A stretch of DNA of 54,337 nt from Phycisphaerales bacterium. Lineage in GTDB: Bacteria > Planctomycetota > Phycisphaerae > Phycisphaerales > UBA1924. Under the pieces are notes generated by a model, which was not told the origin of the DNA, searched no databases, and saw nothing but the letters and a program-made list of their open reading frames with translations. Below are positions 26,159 to 34,474 of this stretch, one piece after another (position 1 is the first letter of the stretch; each line of letters starts with the position of its first letter). The DNA lies in NCBI GenBank assembly GCA_013360675.1, contig JABWBB010000013.1:1-54337 (forward strand), read 5' to 3'. The translations under genes and the position numbers were made by a program.

Positions 26159-26325
26159 TAGGTTGTGCGGGGTAGACCCTGGTTGGCGCGAAGATCGAGC
26201 AGAACTCCGCAGAGCCCGAGCGGAAGAACGAACACCGGCTGGGGGGCTAAGTGCGTACGGGGCGGGTTTGGTGGGTGCGCCGCTTTTGCCTGATTCGGCA
26301 CGGGACCGCCGATAGGAGGAGCGAT

Positions 26326-29019
26326 ATGGGATCGTCCACACGTACATCGCGCTCGCCCAAGGGCGAGCGTTCGCCGTCCATCGTCCGTCGCGCCCTGGTG
26401 CTCGTGCTGCTCGCGGGCTGGGCCTATGTGCTCGCGAGCATGATCGGGTTCACGCCGGGTGATTCGGCCGAACTGGTCTTCCCGCCCAACGACCCGGTGG
26501 CGAACTGGTGTGGGCCATTCGGGGCGGGGCTGGCGTTCACGCTCTTCAAGGTAATCGGCATGGCCGCGTGGGTCGTGGTGATCGCGTTGGGGCTGATGCT
26601 GCTGACGGCGGCGGCGGGGATGCGGGTCACCCATGCACCCGTGCGCGTGCTGGGCGTGCTGCTGATGGCGGGCGCGCTGGCGGGGTTGCAGCACCTGATC
26701 TTCCCCAACTCGGGCGTGATGCCTGACCGGGCCGGCGGGCTGGTGGGGACGGTGGGTTGCAACGAGCTGGCCTCGCGATTCGGGTCGCTGGGGGCGGGGA
26801 TCGTGCTGCTGCTGGGGGCGATGATCGGCGCGGTCTGCGCGATGGACGAATGGCTGGTGTGGCTGTTCGGGTGGACGTGGCGGCTGACGCGCGAGCGGGG
26901 CGTGCCCGTGGCCAAGGAGGGGGCGGTCGTCGCCGCCAAGGCCAGCGGGGGGTTGATCTCGCGCCTGGTGGCGGCGGTGGACGCGGCCCTGGAACGCCGA
27001 CGCGCCAAGGTGCGGGCCAACGACATCGACGACGATCAGCCCGAGGCGGCCAAGCCGCGGCGGGCGCGCAAGGCGCCGGTGGTGGTCGAGGTCGAGCGTG
27101 AGGAAGAGGAAGAAGCCGTGGACGCGGAGGCGTCCGCCGCCCCCGCGAAGCGGGCGATCGAGATGAAGCGTCCCGAGCCGGTGGCGGCAGAGCCCGTGGT
27201 TGAGGAAGAGGAAGAGGAAGCGGACGAAGAACCCATCGCGGGCGCCCCGCAGGTCTTCGACAAGGACGCGCTGCGCGAGAAGATCGCCAAGCTGCCCATC
27301 GTCTTTGGGCAGCGGGATAAGGAAGTCGCGACGCCCGAATCGCTGCGCGACCTGCAGGCCGTGACCGAGGGCGAGAACTACCGCTTCCCCGGGCTCGATC
27401 TGCTGGAGGACCCCGAGGAGAACTTCACGGCGAAACTCGAGGAGCACGTGCGCGAGCAGGCGACGGCGCTCGAGTCGGCGATGCGCCAGTACAAGATCGA
27501 CGGCGAGGTGGTGGGGATCGAGTCGGGCCCCGTGATCACGCTGTATGACGTGCGCCTGGCGCCCGGGACGAAGGTGGCGCAGGTGCAGGCCGTGTCGAGC
27601 GATATCGCGCGGGCGCTGCGGGCGGTGAACATCCGCATCGTCGCCAACCAGGTGGGGCGCGACACGGTGGGGATCGAGGTTCCCAACGCGGCCAAGGAGA
27701 AGGTGCGTCTCAAGGAACTGATGAGCCAGACCGAGCGGTTCTCGAAGATGAAGCTGCCGATGTTCCTGGGGAAGGACGCGAGCGGGGAGCCGCTGATCGA
27801 GGACCTGACGAAGATGCCCCACATGCTCATCGCGGGCACGACGGGCAGCGGCAAGAGCGTGTGCATGAACACGATCATCATCGGGTTCCTGTACACGAAG
27901 AAGCCCAGCGAGCTCAAGCTGGTGCTGGTCGACCCCAAGATGGTCGAGATGAGCCAGTTCAAGGACATCCCGCACCTGATGTGCCCGGTGGTGACGGAGA
28001 TGACCAAGGCGGCGGCGATCCTGGAGTGGGCCTGCGGGAAGATGGACGAGCGTTACGAGTTGCTGGCCGAGGCGGGCTGCCGCGATATCGCCGCGTACAA
28101 CGAGCTGACGTGGGAAGAACTCAAGGAGCGGCTGAACGTCACGACGCCCGAGGAAGAGGCGCGGATCCCGCGGAAACTGCCCTACATGGTCTACATCATC
28201 GACGAACTGGCCGACATGATGATGACCAACAAGGAGGTCGAGGGATCAATTATCCGCATCGCGCAGAAGGCGCGGGCGGTGGGGATCCACCTGATTTTGG
28301 CGACGCAGCGCCCGCAGGCGAACGTGGTGACGGGGCTGATCAAGAGCAACATGCCCTCGCGCGTCACGTTCAAGGTGAACAGCGGGATGGACTCGCGCAT
28401 CGTGCTCGACCAGAAGGGCGGCGAGTTGCTGCTGGGCCAGGGGGACATGCTCTTCCTCAGCCCTTCGAGCCACAAACTCTCACGGGCGCAGGGCACGCTG
28501 GTCGACGACCGCGAGATCCGCCGGGTGGTGAAGTTCATGCGCGAGGTCGCCACGCCCAGTTTCGAGCGCCAGCTCGTGACGCTGCGCGGCGGAGACTCGC
28601 CCGACGAGGAGAAGATCGCCGACAGCCAGAACAACTCGTCGGCGAGCCTGCAGGCGGCGCAGGAAGACCCGATGTTCAACCGCGCGGTCGAGATCGTGCT
28701 CGAGACGCGGCGCGGGAGCGTGAGCCTGCTGCAGCGGCGGCTGGCGATCGGCTACACGCGGGCCAGCCGCCTGGTCGACCTGATGGGCATCGCCGGGATC
28801 ATCTCGGACCACAAGGGGAGCGTGGCGCGGGACGTGCTGATCACGCTCGAGGAATGGGAGGCGATGAAGCGACTGGCGACGGAGGAGGCCAACAGCAAGG
28901 GCCTGCGCGTGCCGGGCGTCAACGCCGAGGCGGTCGAGGAGCCGTCGGCGGAGGTCGAGGCGTTCGACGAGGACGCGATCGAGCCCGACGACGCGGAAAA
29001 CGCCGCCTCCCGTCCGTAG
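26326..29019 (+). CDS. ftsK: DNA translocase FtsK
   Basis: The 897-residue protein has four hydrophobic segments in the first 190 residues, a variable linker with acidic runs (EREEEEEAVDAE, VVEEEEEEADEEP), and a motor domain with Walker A GTTGSGKS at 504-511, Walker B MVYIIDELAD and the FtsK-specific LATQRPQANVVTGLIKSN. A winged-helix gamma domain at the C-terminus (RGSVSLLQRRLAIGYTRASR) would read polar KOPS-like sites. FtsK pumps chromosome ends across the division septum and activates XerCD. The ATG at 26326, preceded by AGGAGG, gives the usual short basic N-terminus. Confidence 0.96.
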   Translation: MGSSTRTSRSPKGERSPSIVRRALVLVLLAGWAYVLASMIGFTPGDSAELVFPPNDPVANWCGPFGAGLAFTLFKVIGMAAWVVVIALGLMLLTAAAGMRVTHAPVRVLGVLLMAGALAGLQHLIFPNSGVMPDRAGGLVGTVGCNELASRFGSLGAGIVLLLGAMIGAVCAMDEWLVWLFGWTWRLTRERGVPVAKEGAVVAAKASGGLISRLVAAVDAALERRRAKVRANDIDDDQPEAAKPRRARKAPVVVEVEREEEEEAVDAEASAAPAKRAIEMKRPEPVAAEPVVEEEEEEADEEPIAGAPQVFDKDALREKIAKLPIVFGQRDKEVATPESLRDLQAVTEGENYRFPGLDLLEDPEENFTAKLEEHVREQATALESAMRQYKIDGEVVGIESGPVITLYDVRLAPGTKVAQVQAVSSDIARALRAVNIRIVANQVGRDTVGIEVPNAAKEKVRLKELMSQTERFSKMKLPMFLGKDASGEPLIEDLTKMPHMLIAGTTGSGKSVCMNTIIIGFLYTKKPSELKLVLVDPKMVEMSQFKDIPHLMCPVVTEMTKAAAILEWACGKMDERYELLAEAGCRDIAAYNELTWEELKERLNVTTPEEEARIPRKLPYMVYIIDELADMMMTNKEVEGSIIRIAQKARAVGIHLILATQRPQANVVTGLIKSNMPSRVTFKVNSGMDSRIVLDQKGGELLLGQGDMLFLSPSSHKLSRAQGTLVDDREIRRVVKFMREVATPSFERQLVTLRGGDSPDEEKIADSQNNSSASLQAAQEDPMFNRAVEIVLETRRGSVSLLQRRLAIGYTRASRLVDLMGIAGIISDHKGSVARDVLITLEEWEAMKRLATEEANSKGLRVPGVNAEAVEEPSAEVEAFDEDAIEPDDAENAASRP

Positions 29020-29037
29020 CCGCCACGGGCGTGCATC

Positions 29038-29067
29038 TTGAGGCGGGAGACGGCTTGTACCTATAGT
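29038..29067 (+). promoter_or_regulatory. Promoter of the Met-rich secreted protein gene
   Basis: TTGAGG (29038-29043), an 18-base spacer, then TATAGT (29062-29067). The mRNA leader would be about 105 bases. Confidence 0.6.
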
Positions 29068-29178
29068 TTGCCCACTCGTCAGAAATCCGGCGAACCGGAT
29101 TCCGAGCAAGGCGTTGAGGCAGCGGCGGGCGTGGGGCGGCGCGGGTGCGCCGCGGGCATGCCCGGCGGAGGGTGATTC

Positions 29179-30936
29179 ATGAAGGTTCGAATGCGCAGCG
29201 TGCGGTTGACCGCGTTCCTGGTGGCGATGGCGGCGGGCGCGGCGACGACGCTGGCGGACCTGCCGGCGGTGATGGACAAGGTGCCCGCGAACGCGTCGAT
29301 GGTGGTGGCCTTCCGCAACGTGGGGGCCTTCGCCGCGAGCGTGCAGGAGTTCACCCAGACGCTGAACCTGCCCATGGGCGAGATGGGCGAAGAGAATCCG
29401 ATCCAGGCGGCCCAGAAGATGCTCGCGCTGCCGGGCATCAAGGCCGACGGCGCGATGGCGATGATCGCGTTGCCCGATGCGCAGGGCAACTTTGTCGAAG
29501 ACCACGGGGTGGTGCTGGTCCCCACGACCGACTTTGACGCGATGGCCAAGGGCCTGAACGCCGAGAAGGCGGGCGACGTGTGGACGGCCGAGGTCGAGGG
29601 CGAGCCGCTCTTCATCAAGGCCGGGCAGGGGTACGCGATCCTGGGCAAGGACCAGGCGCTGGTGACCTCGTTCGAGATGGCCACGGGAAGCGCGACGCGC
29701 TTTGAGACCGCGCTGGGTGCGGTGGGCAAGCGCATCGGCGACACGGCGGACATGATCGTCATCCTCAACGCCGCGACGATGCGACCCAAGATGGAAGAAG
29801 CGATCGGCGGCATGGGCGAGGGCTTCGACCAGATGGCGGAGGCGGGGATCCCCAACGCCGAGGCGCTGACCGCAGGGGTGGGCGCGATGCAGGGCGCGCT
29901 GAGCACGATGGCGCGCGACGCGAGCACGGCGATCGTGGGCGTCTCGATCGGATCGCGCGGGCTGACGATCGATCTGGGCGGGCAGTTCGCCGAGGGTTCA
30001 GAGACGGCCGCGAGCCTGGGCGGGATGACCGATTCGGGCGTCCTGATGGGTCGTCTGCCCAAGGTTGATTTCTACTTCGCCGGGGCGATCGACACGGCCA
30101 GCCCGATGATGCAGGCCGCGCTCAAGGCGATGGGCTCAAAGGATGACCAGAGCACGATGAAGGTGCTTGGGGAGAATGCCGACAAGATCGGCGGGATGTC
30201 GTTCGTGGTGGGCGCCAGCCCCGCGGGCCTGATGGGCGGGCTGCTGGCCAACACGGCGATGTACACCGCGTCGACCAACGCGCAGGGATACGCCGACGCC
30301 TACTACGGCGCGATGAAGAGCATGGACGGCAAGACGGTGGAGGGGATGACGTACAAGTTCACCCACACCCCCGGCGCCGCCGAGGTGAGCGGGTCGAAGG
30401 TGGACACGTGGCAGCTCGGGATCCAGCCCGATCCGAACGATCCCGAATCGATGCAGGTGATGATGATGCAGCAGATGCTCTTTGGCCCGGGCGGGATGCA
30501 GGGCATGACCGCCGTCACCAAGTCGGGCATGGTGGCGACGATGAGCCAGAACACGATGCTGATGACACAGGCGCTGAGCGCGGCGGCATCGGGCGAGGGG
30601 CTGAGCACGGCGGCGGACCTGCGCACGACACAGGCGGCGATGCCCGCCAAACGCGTGATGGAGATGTACCTGGGCACGCGCTCGATCCTCGAGGCCGTCA
30701 ACGGAGCCATGGCCATGTGGATGGGCGGCGCGGAGGAGATCAACATCTCCGCCGACGTCGCGCCCATCGGGATCGCCATGAGCGCCGAGAAGGGCGGCGG
30801 CGGCCTGCACCTGCACGTGCCCATGAGCAGCGCCAAGGCGATCGGCGAGTTTGCCAAGGCGATGCAGGGGCAGTTCGGCGACATGGAAGGCGACGCCGCC
30901 GACCCCATGATGGACGACGCCCCGCCCCGCTTCTGA
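29179..30936 (+). CDS. Methionine-rich secreted protein, DUF3352-like
   Basis: The 585-residue protein has a signal peptide ending near residue 26 (TLA-DLPAV) and no other membrane segment. The start of the mature part, VMDKVPANASMVVAFRNV, and the periodic strand-helix pattern recall DUF3352-type exported proteins. By my count about 54 residues (9%) are methionine, including QVMMMQQM and two MM pairs, several times the usual share. GGM, GAM and TAM triplets recur. A Shine-Dalgarno GGAGGG precedes the ATG, and a strong promoter and a terminator frame the gene as a single unit, which suggests high expression. Function unknown; metal binding or oxidant scavenging by the methionines is a guess. 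Confidence 0.75.
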   Translation: MKVRMRSVRLTAFLVAMAAGAATTLADLPAVMDKVPANASMVVAFRNVGAFAASVQEFTQTLNLPMGEMGEENPIQAAQKMLALPGIKADGAMAMIALPDAQGNFVEDHGVVLVPTTDFDAMAKGLNAEKAGDVWTAEVEGEPLFIKAGQGYAILGKDQALVTSFEMATGSATRFETALGAVGKRIGDTADMIVILNAATMRPKMEEAIGGMGEGFDQMAEAGIPNAEALTAGVGAMQGALSTMARDASTAIVGVSIGSRGLTIDLGGQFAEGSETAASLGGMTDSGVLMGRLPKVDFYFAGAIDTASPMMQAALKAMGSKDDQSTMKVLGENADKIGGMSFVVGASPAGLMGGLLANTAMYTASTNAQGYADAYYGAMKSMDGKTVEGMTYKFTHTPGAAEVSGSKVDTWQLGIQPDPNDPESMQVMMMQQMLFGPGGMQGMTAVTKSGMVATMSQNTMLMTQALSAAASGEGLSTAADLRTTQAAMPAKRVMEMYLGTRSILEAVNGAMAMWMGGAEEINISADVAPIGIAMSAEKGGGGLHLHVPMSSAKAIGEFAKAMQGQFGDMEGDAADPMMDDAPPRF

Positions 30937-30970
30937 TGCCCTGATTCGCGGGGTATGAACACAGAGAAAG

Positions 30971-31005
30971 CCAAGGGCCTGTCGCGCGAGCGGCGGGCCC
31001 TTTCT
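30971..31005 (+). terminator. Terminator after the Met-rich protein gene
   Basis: AAGGGCCTGTCGC pairs with GCGGCGGGCCCTT around a GCGA loop, allowing one G-U pair, and runs into TTTCTC. Confidence 0.75.
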
Positions 31006-31016
31006 CATGAGTCGCG

Positions 31017-31022
31017 TAGGAT
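31017..31022 (+). promoter_or_regulatory. -10-like hexamer for folP
   Basis: CG-TAGGAT ends 6 bases before the GTG at 31029. Confidence 0.5.
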
Positions 31023-31028
31023 CCTGGC

Positions 31029-31910
31029 GTGCAGGAGTGGCGCATCGCAAACGCACGCGTGCTGAGTCTTGATCACCCGGTGATCATGGCGATCCTGAAC
31101 GTCACGCCGGACAGTTTCGCCGACGGCGGGCGGTTCGCGACGCCCCGCCACGCCGCCGAGGCCGCCGATCACGCCGCCGAGGCGGGGGCCGAGATCATCG
31201 ATATCGGGGGCGAGTCAACGCGACCGGGTGCGGCGCGGGTTGATGACGACGAACAGATCCGTCGCGTGGTCCCGGTGATCGCGATGATCCGTGCCGGGGT
31301 GGGCCCGGCCAGCGCGTGCGCGATCAGCGTAGATACTACGAGCGCGATCGTGGCCCGGGCAGCGCTCGACGCGGGGGCGGACATCGTGAACGACACGAGC
31401 GCGGGGCGGGACGATCCCGCGATGCTCGCGTTGTGTGCGCGGCGTCAATGCGGGCTCGTGCTGATGCACCGGGCGACGTTTCCGGCGCAGGATCGGTACT
31501 CGGACCGTTACGCGCGAGAGCCTGTCTATGAGGGCGGCGTGATCGCTCACGTGGCCGCGTACTTGAAGGAGCGAGCGTCGGCGGCGATCGCCGCGGGCGT
31601 GGACCCGGGCGCGATCGTGCTTGATCCGGGGCTTGGGTTTGGCAAGAACGTGAGCCAGAACATGGACCTGATCGCGGGAACAGCGAGCCTGTGCGCGTTG
31701 GGGTATCCGGTGGTGAGCGCGCTCAGCCGCAAGAGCTTCGTGGGGCGGGTGGCCTTGGGGCGCGATTCGCAGCCGCACGAGCGACTGGCCGGCACGCTGG
31801 CGTTGAGTGTGGAGCATCTGCGGGCCGGGGCGCGGCTGTTCCGCGTGCACGACGTGGCGGAGCACGCGCAGGCGCTGGGTGCGGCGTGGGCGCTTCGTTC
31901 GCGCGATTAA
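31029..31910 (+). CDS. folP: Dihydropteroate synthase
   Basis: The 293-residue TIM-barrel enzyme has the pterin-binding motifs MAILNVTPDSFADGG (20-34) and IIDIGGESTRPGA, the VNDTSAGRDD segment, and the C-terminal LDPGLGFGKN and SRKSFVGR motifs of the family. It joins p-aminobenzoate to dihydropterin pyrophosphate in folate synthesis. In place of the usual loop after SADVRDE it has an ordinary DDPAML stretch. It starts at GTG, 6 bases after TAGGAT, so a leaderless mRNA is likely. No other folate gene is adjacent; uvrC follows after 146 bases with its own promoter. Confidence 0.95.
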   Translation: MQEWRIANARVLSLDHPVIMAILNVTPDSFADGGRFATPRHAAEAADHAAEAGAEIIDIGGESTRPGAARVDDDEQIRRVVPVIAMIRAGVGPASACAISVDTTSAIVARAALDAGADIVNDTSAGRDDPAMLALCARRQCGLVLMHRATFPAQDRYSDRYAREPVYEGGVIAHVAAYLKERASAAIAAGVDPGAIVLDPGLGFGKNVSQNMDLIAGTASLCALGYPVVSALSRKSFVGRVALGRDSQPHERLAGTLALSVEHLRAGARLFRVHDVAEHAQALGAAWALRSRD

Positions 31911-32044
31911 GCCCGCGGCTCGCTATTTCTCTGGTTGCAGTGCTCATGGCGTGCCATCGATCTCCTGTCATGACAAATCAGGATCAGACAGAGGGTGTGC
32001 TGTGCCAGGGCATATTCCCGAGAGGGGGGATCGGCCAGCCCGAC

Positions 32045-32050
32045 TAAAAT
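32045..32050 (+). promoter_or_regulatory. -10 element for uvrC
   Basis: TAAAAT, nearly the consensus, ends 6 bases before the GTG at 32057. The 146-base gap upstream of uvrC has no other clear feature. Confidence 0.6.
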
Positions 32051-32056
32051 CGGTCA

Positions 32057-33424
32057 GTGCAGACGCCCTTTCCCGATTCAGAATCACGGCGCGAGCGACT
32101 GGGCGCCCTGCTCGCCAAGGCCCGGGGTCTGCCCCCGGTGCCGGGGGTCTATCTGATGAAGGACAGCGCGGGCGTGGTGCTCTACGTGGGCAAGGCGCTG
32201 CGCCTGCCCGATCGCGTGTCGAGTTATTTCATCCCCAGCGCGGACCTGGGGCCGGCCAAGCAGCCCATGCTCGACCTGGTCGTCGGTTTCGACACCATCG
32301 AGTGCGAATCGGAGTGGGAGGCGCTGCTCGCCGAGAACCGTCTCATCAAGGACATCAAACCGCGCTTTAACGCGCGGATGAGCGACGACAAGACGTTCCC
32401 CTATCTGGCGATCACTAGCCGCGAGGATTTCCCGCGCGTGCTGATCACGCGCAGCCCATCGGCCCCGGAGCTGCGGGGGGCGAAGATCTACGGGCCCTTC
32501 GTCAGCGGGGGGGCCCTGCGCGACGCCGTGCAGGTGATGCAGCGGGTGTTCAAGTTCCGTACGTGCGGGCTGGACATTGTCGAGGGCGACCCGCGCAACG
32601 CGCGATTCCGCCCCTGCCTGCTCCACGCCATCAACCAGTGCACGGCCCCGTGCGGGGGGCGGATCGGCAAGGAGGATTACGCCGCCGATATCGACCGCCT
32701 GCTGCGCTTCCTGGGCTCGAAGCGCAGCGCGATGCTGGTGGAGATGCGCGAACAGATGCGCGAGGCATCGGCGAACCAACGCTTCGAGCAGGCGGCGGTT
32801 TTACGCGACCAGATCCGCGCGATCGAAAAACTCGATGAACGCGCGTCGCGATCCGACCAGTGGCAGCCCGAGGCCGAGTCACCCGTGATCGAACCGGCCC
32901 GGGCCACCCAAGCCCTCCAGCGGGCGCTGGGCCTCGAGGCGCCCATCCGCTGCATCGAGGGGATCGACATCGCCCACCTGCAGGGGCAAGAAACAGTCGG
33001 CAGCAAGGTCTGCTTCGTCGATGCCCGCCCGCTCCGCAGCGAGTATCGGCGGTATCGCATCCAGACCGCGGGGAACAACGACTTCGCCAGCGTGCGCGAG
33101 GTCGTGCTGCGGCGCTATCGCGAGGCGGGCAGCGGGCAGGAGCTCTACCCCGATGTCATCCTGATCGACGGGGGGCAGGGCCAGTTGAACGCGGCGATGA
33201 GCGCGTTCGAGCAACTCGAGATCCACCCGCCGATGGTGATCTCGCTGGCCAAGCGCGAGGAACTGATCCACATGCAGGGACGCGACGAGCCGCTGAAACT
33301 CGGGCGCGATAACCCCGGCTTGCGCCTATGCCAGGCGGTGCGTGACGAAGCGCACCGCTTCGCACAGCATTACCACCACGTGCTGCGGCGAAAGCGCACG
33401 CTGGGGGAAGACGAGCTGGGGTAA
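32057..33424 (+). CDS. uvrC: UvrC-like excinuclease subunit lacking the C-terminal HhH domain
   Basis: The protein has an N-terminal GIY-YIG nuclease domain (PGVYLM...VLYVGKALR), a cysteine-bearing central part (CTAPCGGRIG), a UVR segment with QRFEQAAVLRDQI and an RNase H-like nuclease domain with GIDIAHLQGQETV, DVILIDGGQGQLNAA and RDEAHRFAQHYHHVLR. It then stops after RKRTLGEDELG at 455 residues. Typical UvrC has about 600 residues and ends with a tandem helix-hairpin-helix domain that binds DNA. Both nuclease sites look intact. The adjacent downstream DNA encodes a different gene on the other strand, so a simple frameshift is unlikely. Confidence 0.92.
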   Translation: MQTPFPDSESRRERLGALLAKARGLPPVPGVYLMKDSAGVVLYVGKALRLPDRVSSYFIPSADLGPAKQPMLDLVVGFDTIECESEWEALLAENRLIKDIKPRFNARMSDDKTFPYLAITSREDFPRVLITRSPSAPELRGAKIYGPFVSGGALRDAVQVMQRVFKFRTCGLDIVEGDPRNARFRPCLLHAINQCTAPCGGRIGKEDYAADIDRLLRFLGSKRSAMLVEMREQMREASANQRFEQAAVLRDQIRAIEKLDERASRSDQWQPEAESPVIEPARATQALQRALGLEAPIRCIEGIDIAHLQGQETVGSKVCFVDARPLRSEYRRYRIQTAGNNDFASVREVVLRRYREAGSGQELYPDVILIDGGQGQLNAAMSAFEQLEIHPPMVISLAKREELIHMQGRDEPLKLGRDNPGLRLCQAVRDEAHRFAQHYHHVLRRKRTLGEDELG

Positions 33425-33429
33425 AAGTG

Positions 33430-33924
33430 TCAGCCGCCCGTCTCGACCACCGGGCTGAGTTCGACGCGCTCGCCCGGGGGGAGTTTGCGCACGTGCGTGA
33501 GCAAGACCCGCGGCTTGGTCGTCCAGCGGATCTCGAAGACGATCTCGACAAAGTCGCCCGGGCGGGCCTCGCCAAGGTCGAGCGATTCGCTCAGCCATGG
33601 GAAGGCCATGGCGTGCTCGGTCATGCCGACGATCGAGCCGTCCTCGTCGAGGAAGTTGGCGATGGTCTGGTGATGCACGACCAGGGGCTGCTTGCCGTCG
33701 GGCGTGGGGAGGGATTCAAGCCGGCCGCGGGTGGTGTAGGTCTGATCGGCGGGCGTGGGGGCGGGGGTTCGTGCGACGCCCGCGAGGGGGCCGGCGGGCG
33801 CGGGCGTGCGTTTGCATGCGACGAGCACGCCCAGCGCGAGGGACCCAAAAAGAACCGCCCGGATGATCCGGGCGGCGAGTGAACTCGAGTGGATGACGGC
33901 TCGCGCTGGGAACGCGCGTGCCAT
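33430..33924 (-). CDS. CusF-like copper-binding lipoprotein
   Basis: The 164-residue product has a signal and lipobox (LGVLVAC, cysteine about 37), a proline-rich linker and a small beta-barrel domain of about 95 residues. The domain contains VVHHQTIANFLDEDGSIVG, MTEHAMAFPW and RPGDFVEIVFEI, which match the general form of CusF-like proteins (VxHExIPGxM...MTMPFPV...LKPGDxVxF). These bind copper through His and Met. Here the insert DEDGSIVGMTEHA lengthens the loop. The start at 33924 keeps the lipobox; the longer frame upstream is arginine-rich. It follows the 108-residue protein by 2 bases and is probably co-translated. Confidence 0.7.
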   Translation of the reverse strand: MARAFPARAVIHSSSLAARIIRAVLFGSLALGVLVACKRTPAPAGPLAGVARTPAPTPADQTYTTRGRLESLPTPDGKQPLVVHHQTIANFLDEDGSIVGMTEHAMAFPWLSESLDLGEARPGDFVEIVFEIRWTTKPRVLLTHVRKLPPGERVELSPVVETGG

Positions 33925-33926
33925 GC

Positions 33927-34253
33927 TTACTTGAGCGTGAGGAAGGCCTCGACGCTGCGCAGGTCCGAGGCGAGGCTCACGTTGTAAGGGAGCGTCCACG
34001 ACACGCCCTTGCGGACGCCGACGACGCGGGCGGGCTTCTCGCGGCTGGTCCAGTCGCGGTTGCCGCGGTTGTAGACGTTCAGGCGGCGGTCGCGGACGAC
34101 CTGGGCACGCCGCAGGGCCTTCTTGTTCTCGGGATCGAGGCGCATGAGGCGTTCGATGGTCTTGAGCGCCCCTTCGGCGCGGGGAGACTTCTCGACCGTG
34201 CACTGCACGTTCTGGCCGGGCTTGAGGGCATCCACCTTCGACTTCGTCGCCAT
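33927..34253 (-). CDS. Small basic protein of unknown function
   Basis: This 108-residue protein begins MATKSKVDALKPGQNVQCTV, where a short beta start is followed by a lysine/arginine-rich helical stretch (KTIERLMRLDPENKKALRRAQ) and a beta-type end (WTSREKPARVVGVRKGVSWTLPYN). Basic charge and the KPGQ-V-CTV start recall small RNA- or ribosome-associated domains, but no family is recognised. It is likely conserved in related bacteria, judging by its well-balanced composition. It shares a transcript with the CusF-like lipoprotein. The ATG at 34253 is preferred to one at 34262. Confidence 0.6.
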   Translation of the reverse strand: MATKSKVDALKPGQNVQCTVEKSPRAEGALKTIERLMRLDPENKKALRRAQVVRDRRLNVYNRGNRDWTSREKPARVVGVRKGVSWTLPYNVSLASDLRSVEAFLTLK

Positions 34254-34443
34254 CGCTCGCACCTTTCGCTATCTACAGGGCGGGAAGCCTAGGCGCGCCC
34301 CCCGCGAGAGGGAAGCCAGATGCCCCCCGGGCCCGAGTTGCACGGGGTGACACTCATCCATCGGGCATGCTGAACACATGCCAAACATAGGCCCTTTGCG
34401 GCCGTGAACGGGGGTTTGGGGCGCGGCGGGGGGCAGGTCTTTC

Positions 34444-34449
34444 TATAGT
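34444..34449 (+). promoter_or_regulatory. -10 element of the aldolase gene
   Basis: TATAGT lies 25 bases before the ATG at 34475, which has an AAGGAG site. No good -35 is visible. The identical hexamer precedes the Met-rich protein gene. Confidence 0.6.
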
Positions 34450-34474
34450 CCACCCCAACGACCAAGGAGCACAC

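Larger units (their letters stand above)
25992..26325. other. Divergent promoter region between protease and ftsK
   Basis: These 334 bases hold the protease promoter and a leader hairpin on the minus strand, and the ftsK ribosome-binding site (AGGAGG, 26314-26319) on the plus strand. No clear -35/-10 pair was found for ftsK. No small gene is supported. Confidence 0.6.

Noticed and set aside
33156..33600. A frameshift or split HhH domain after uvrC.
   Set aside because: All three plus-strand frames after 33424 were looked at; none encodes a GIG-type helix-hairpin-helix, and a good minus-strand gene begins there.
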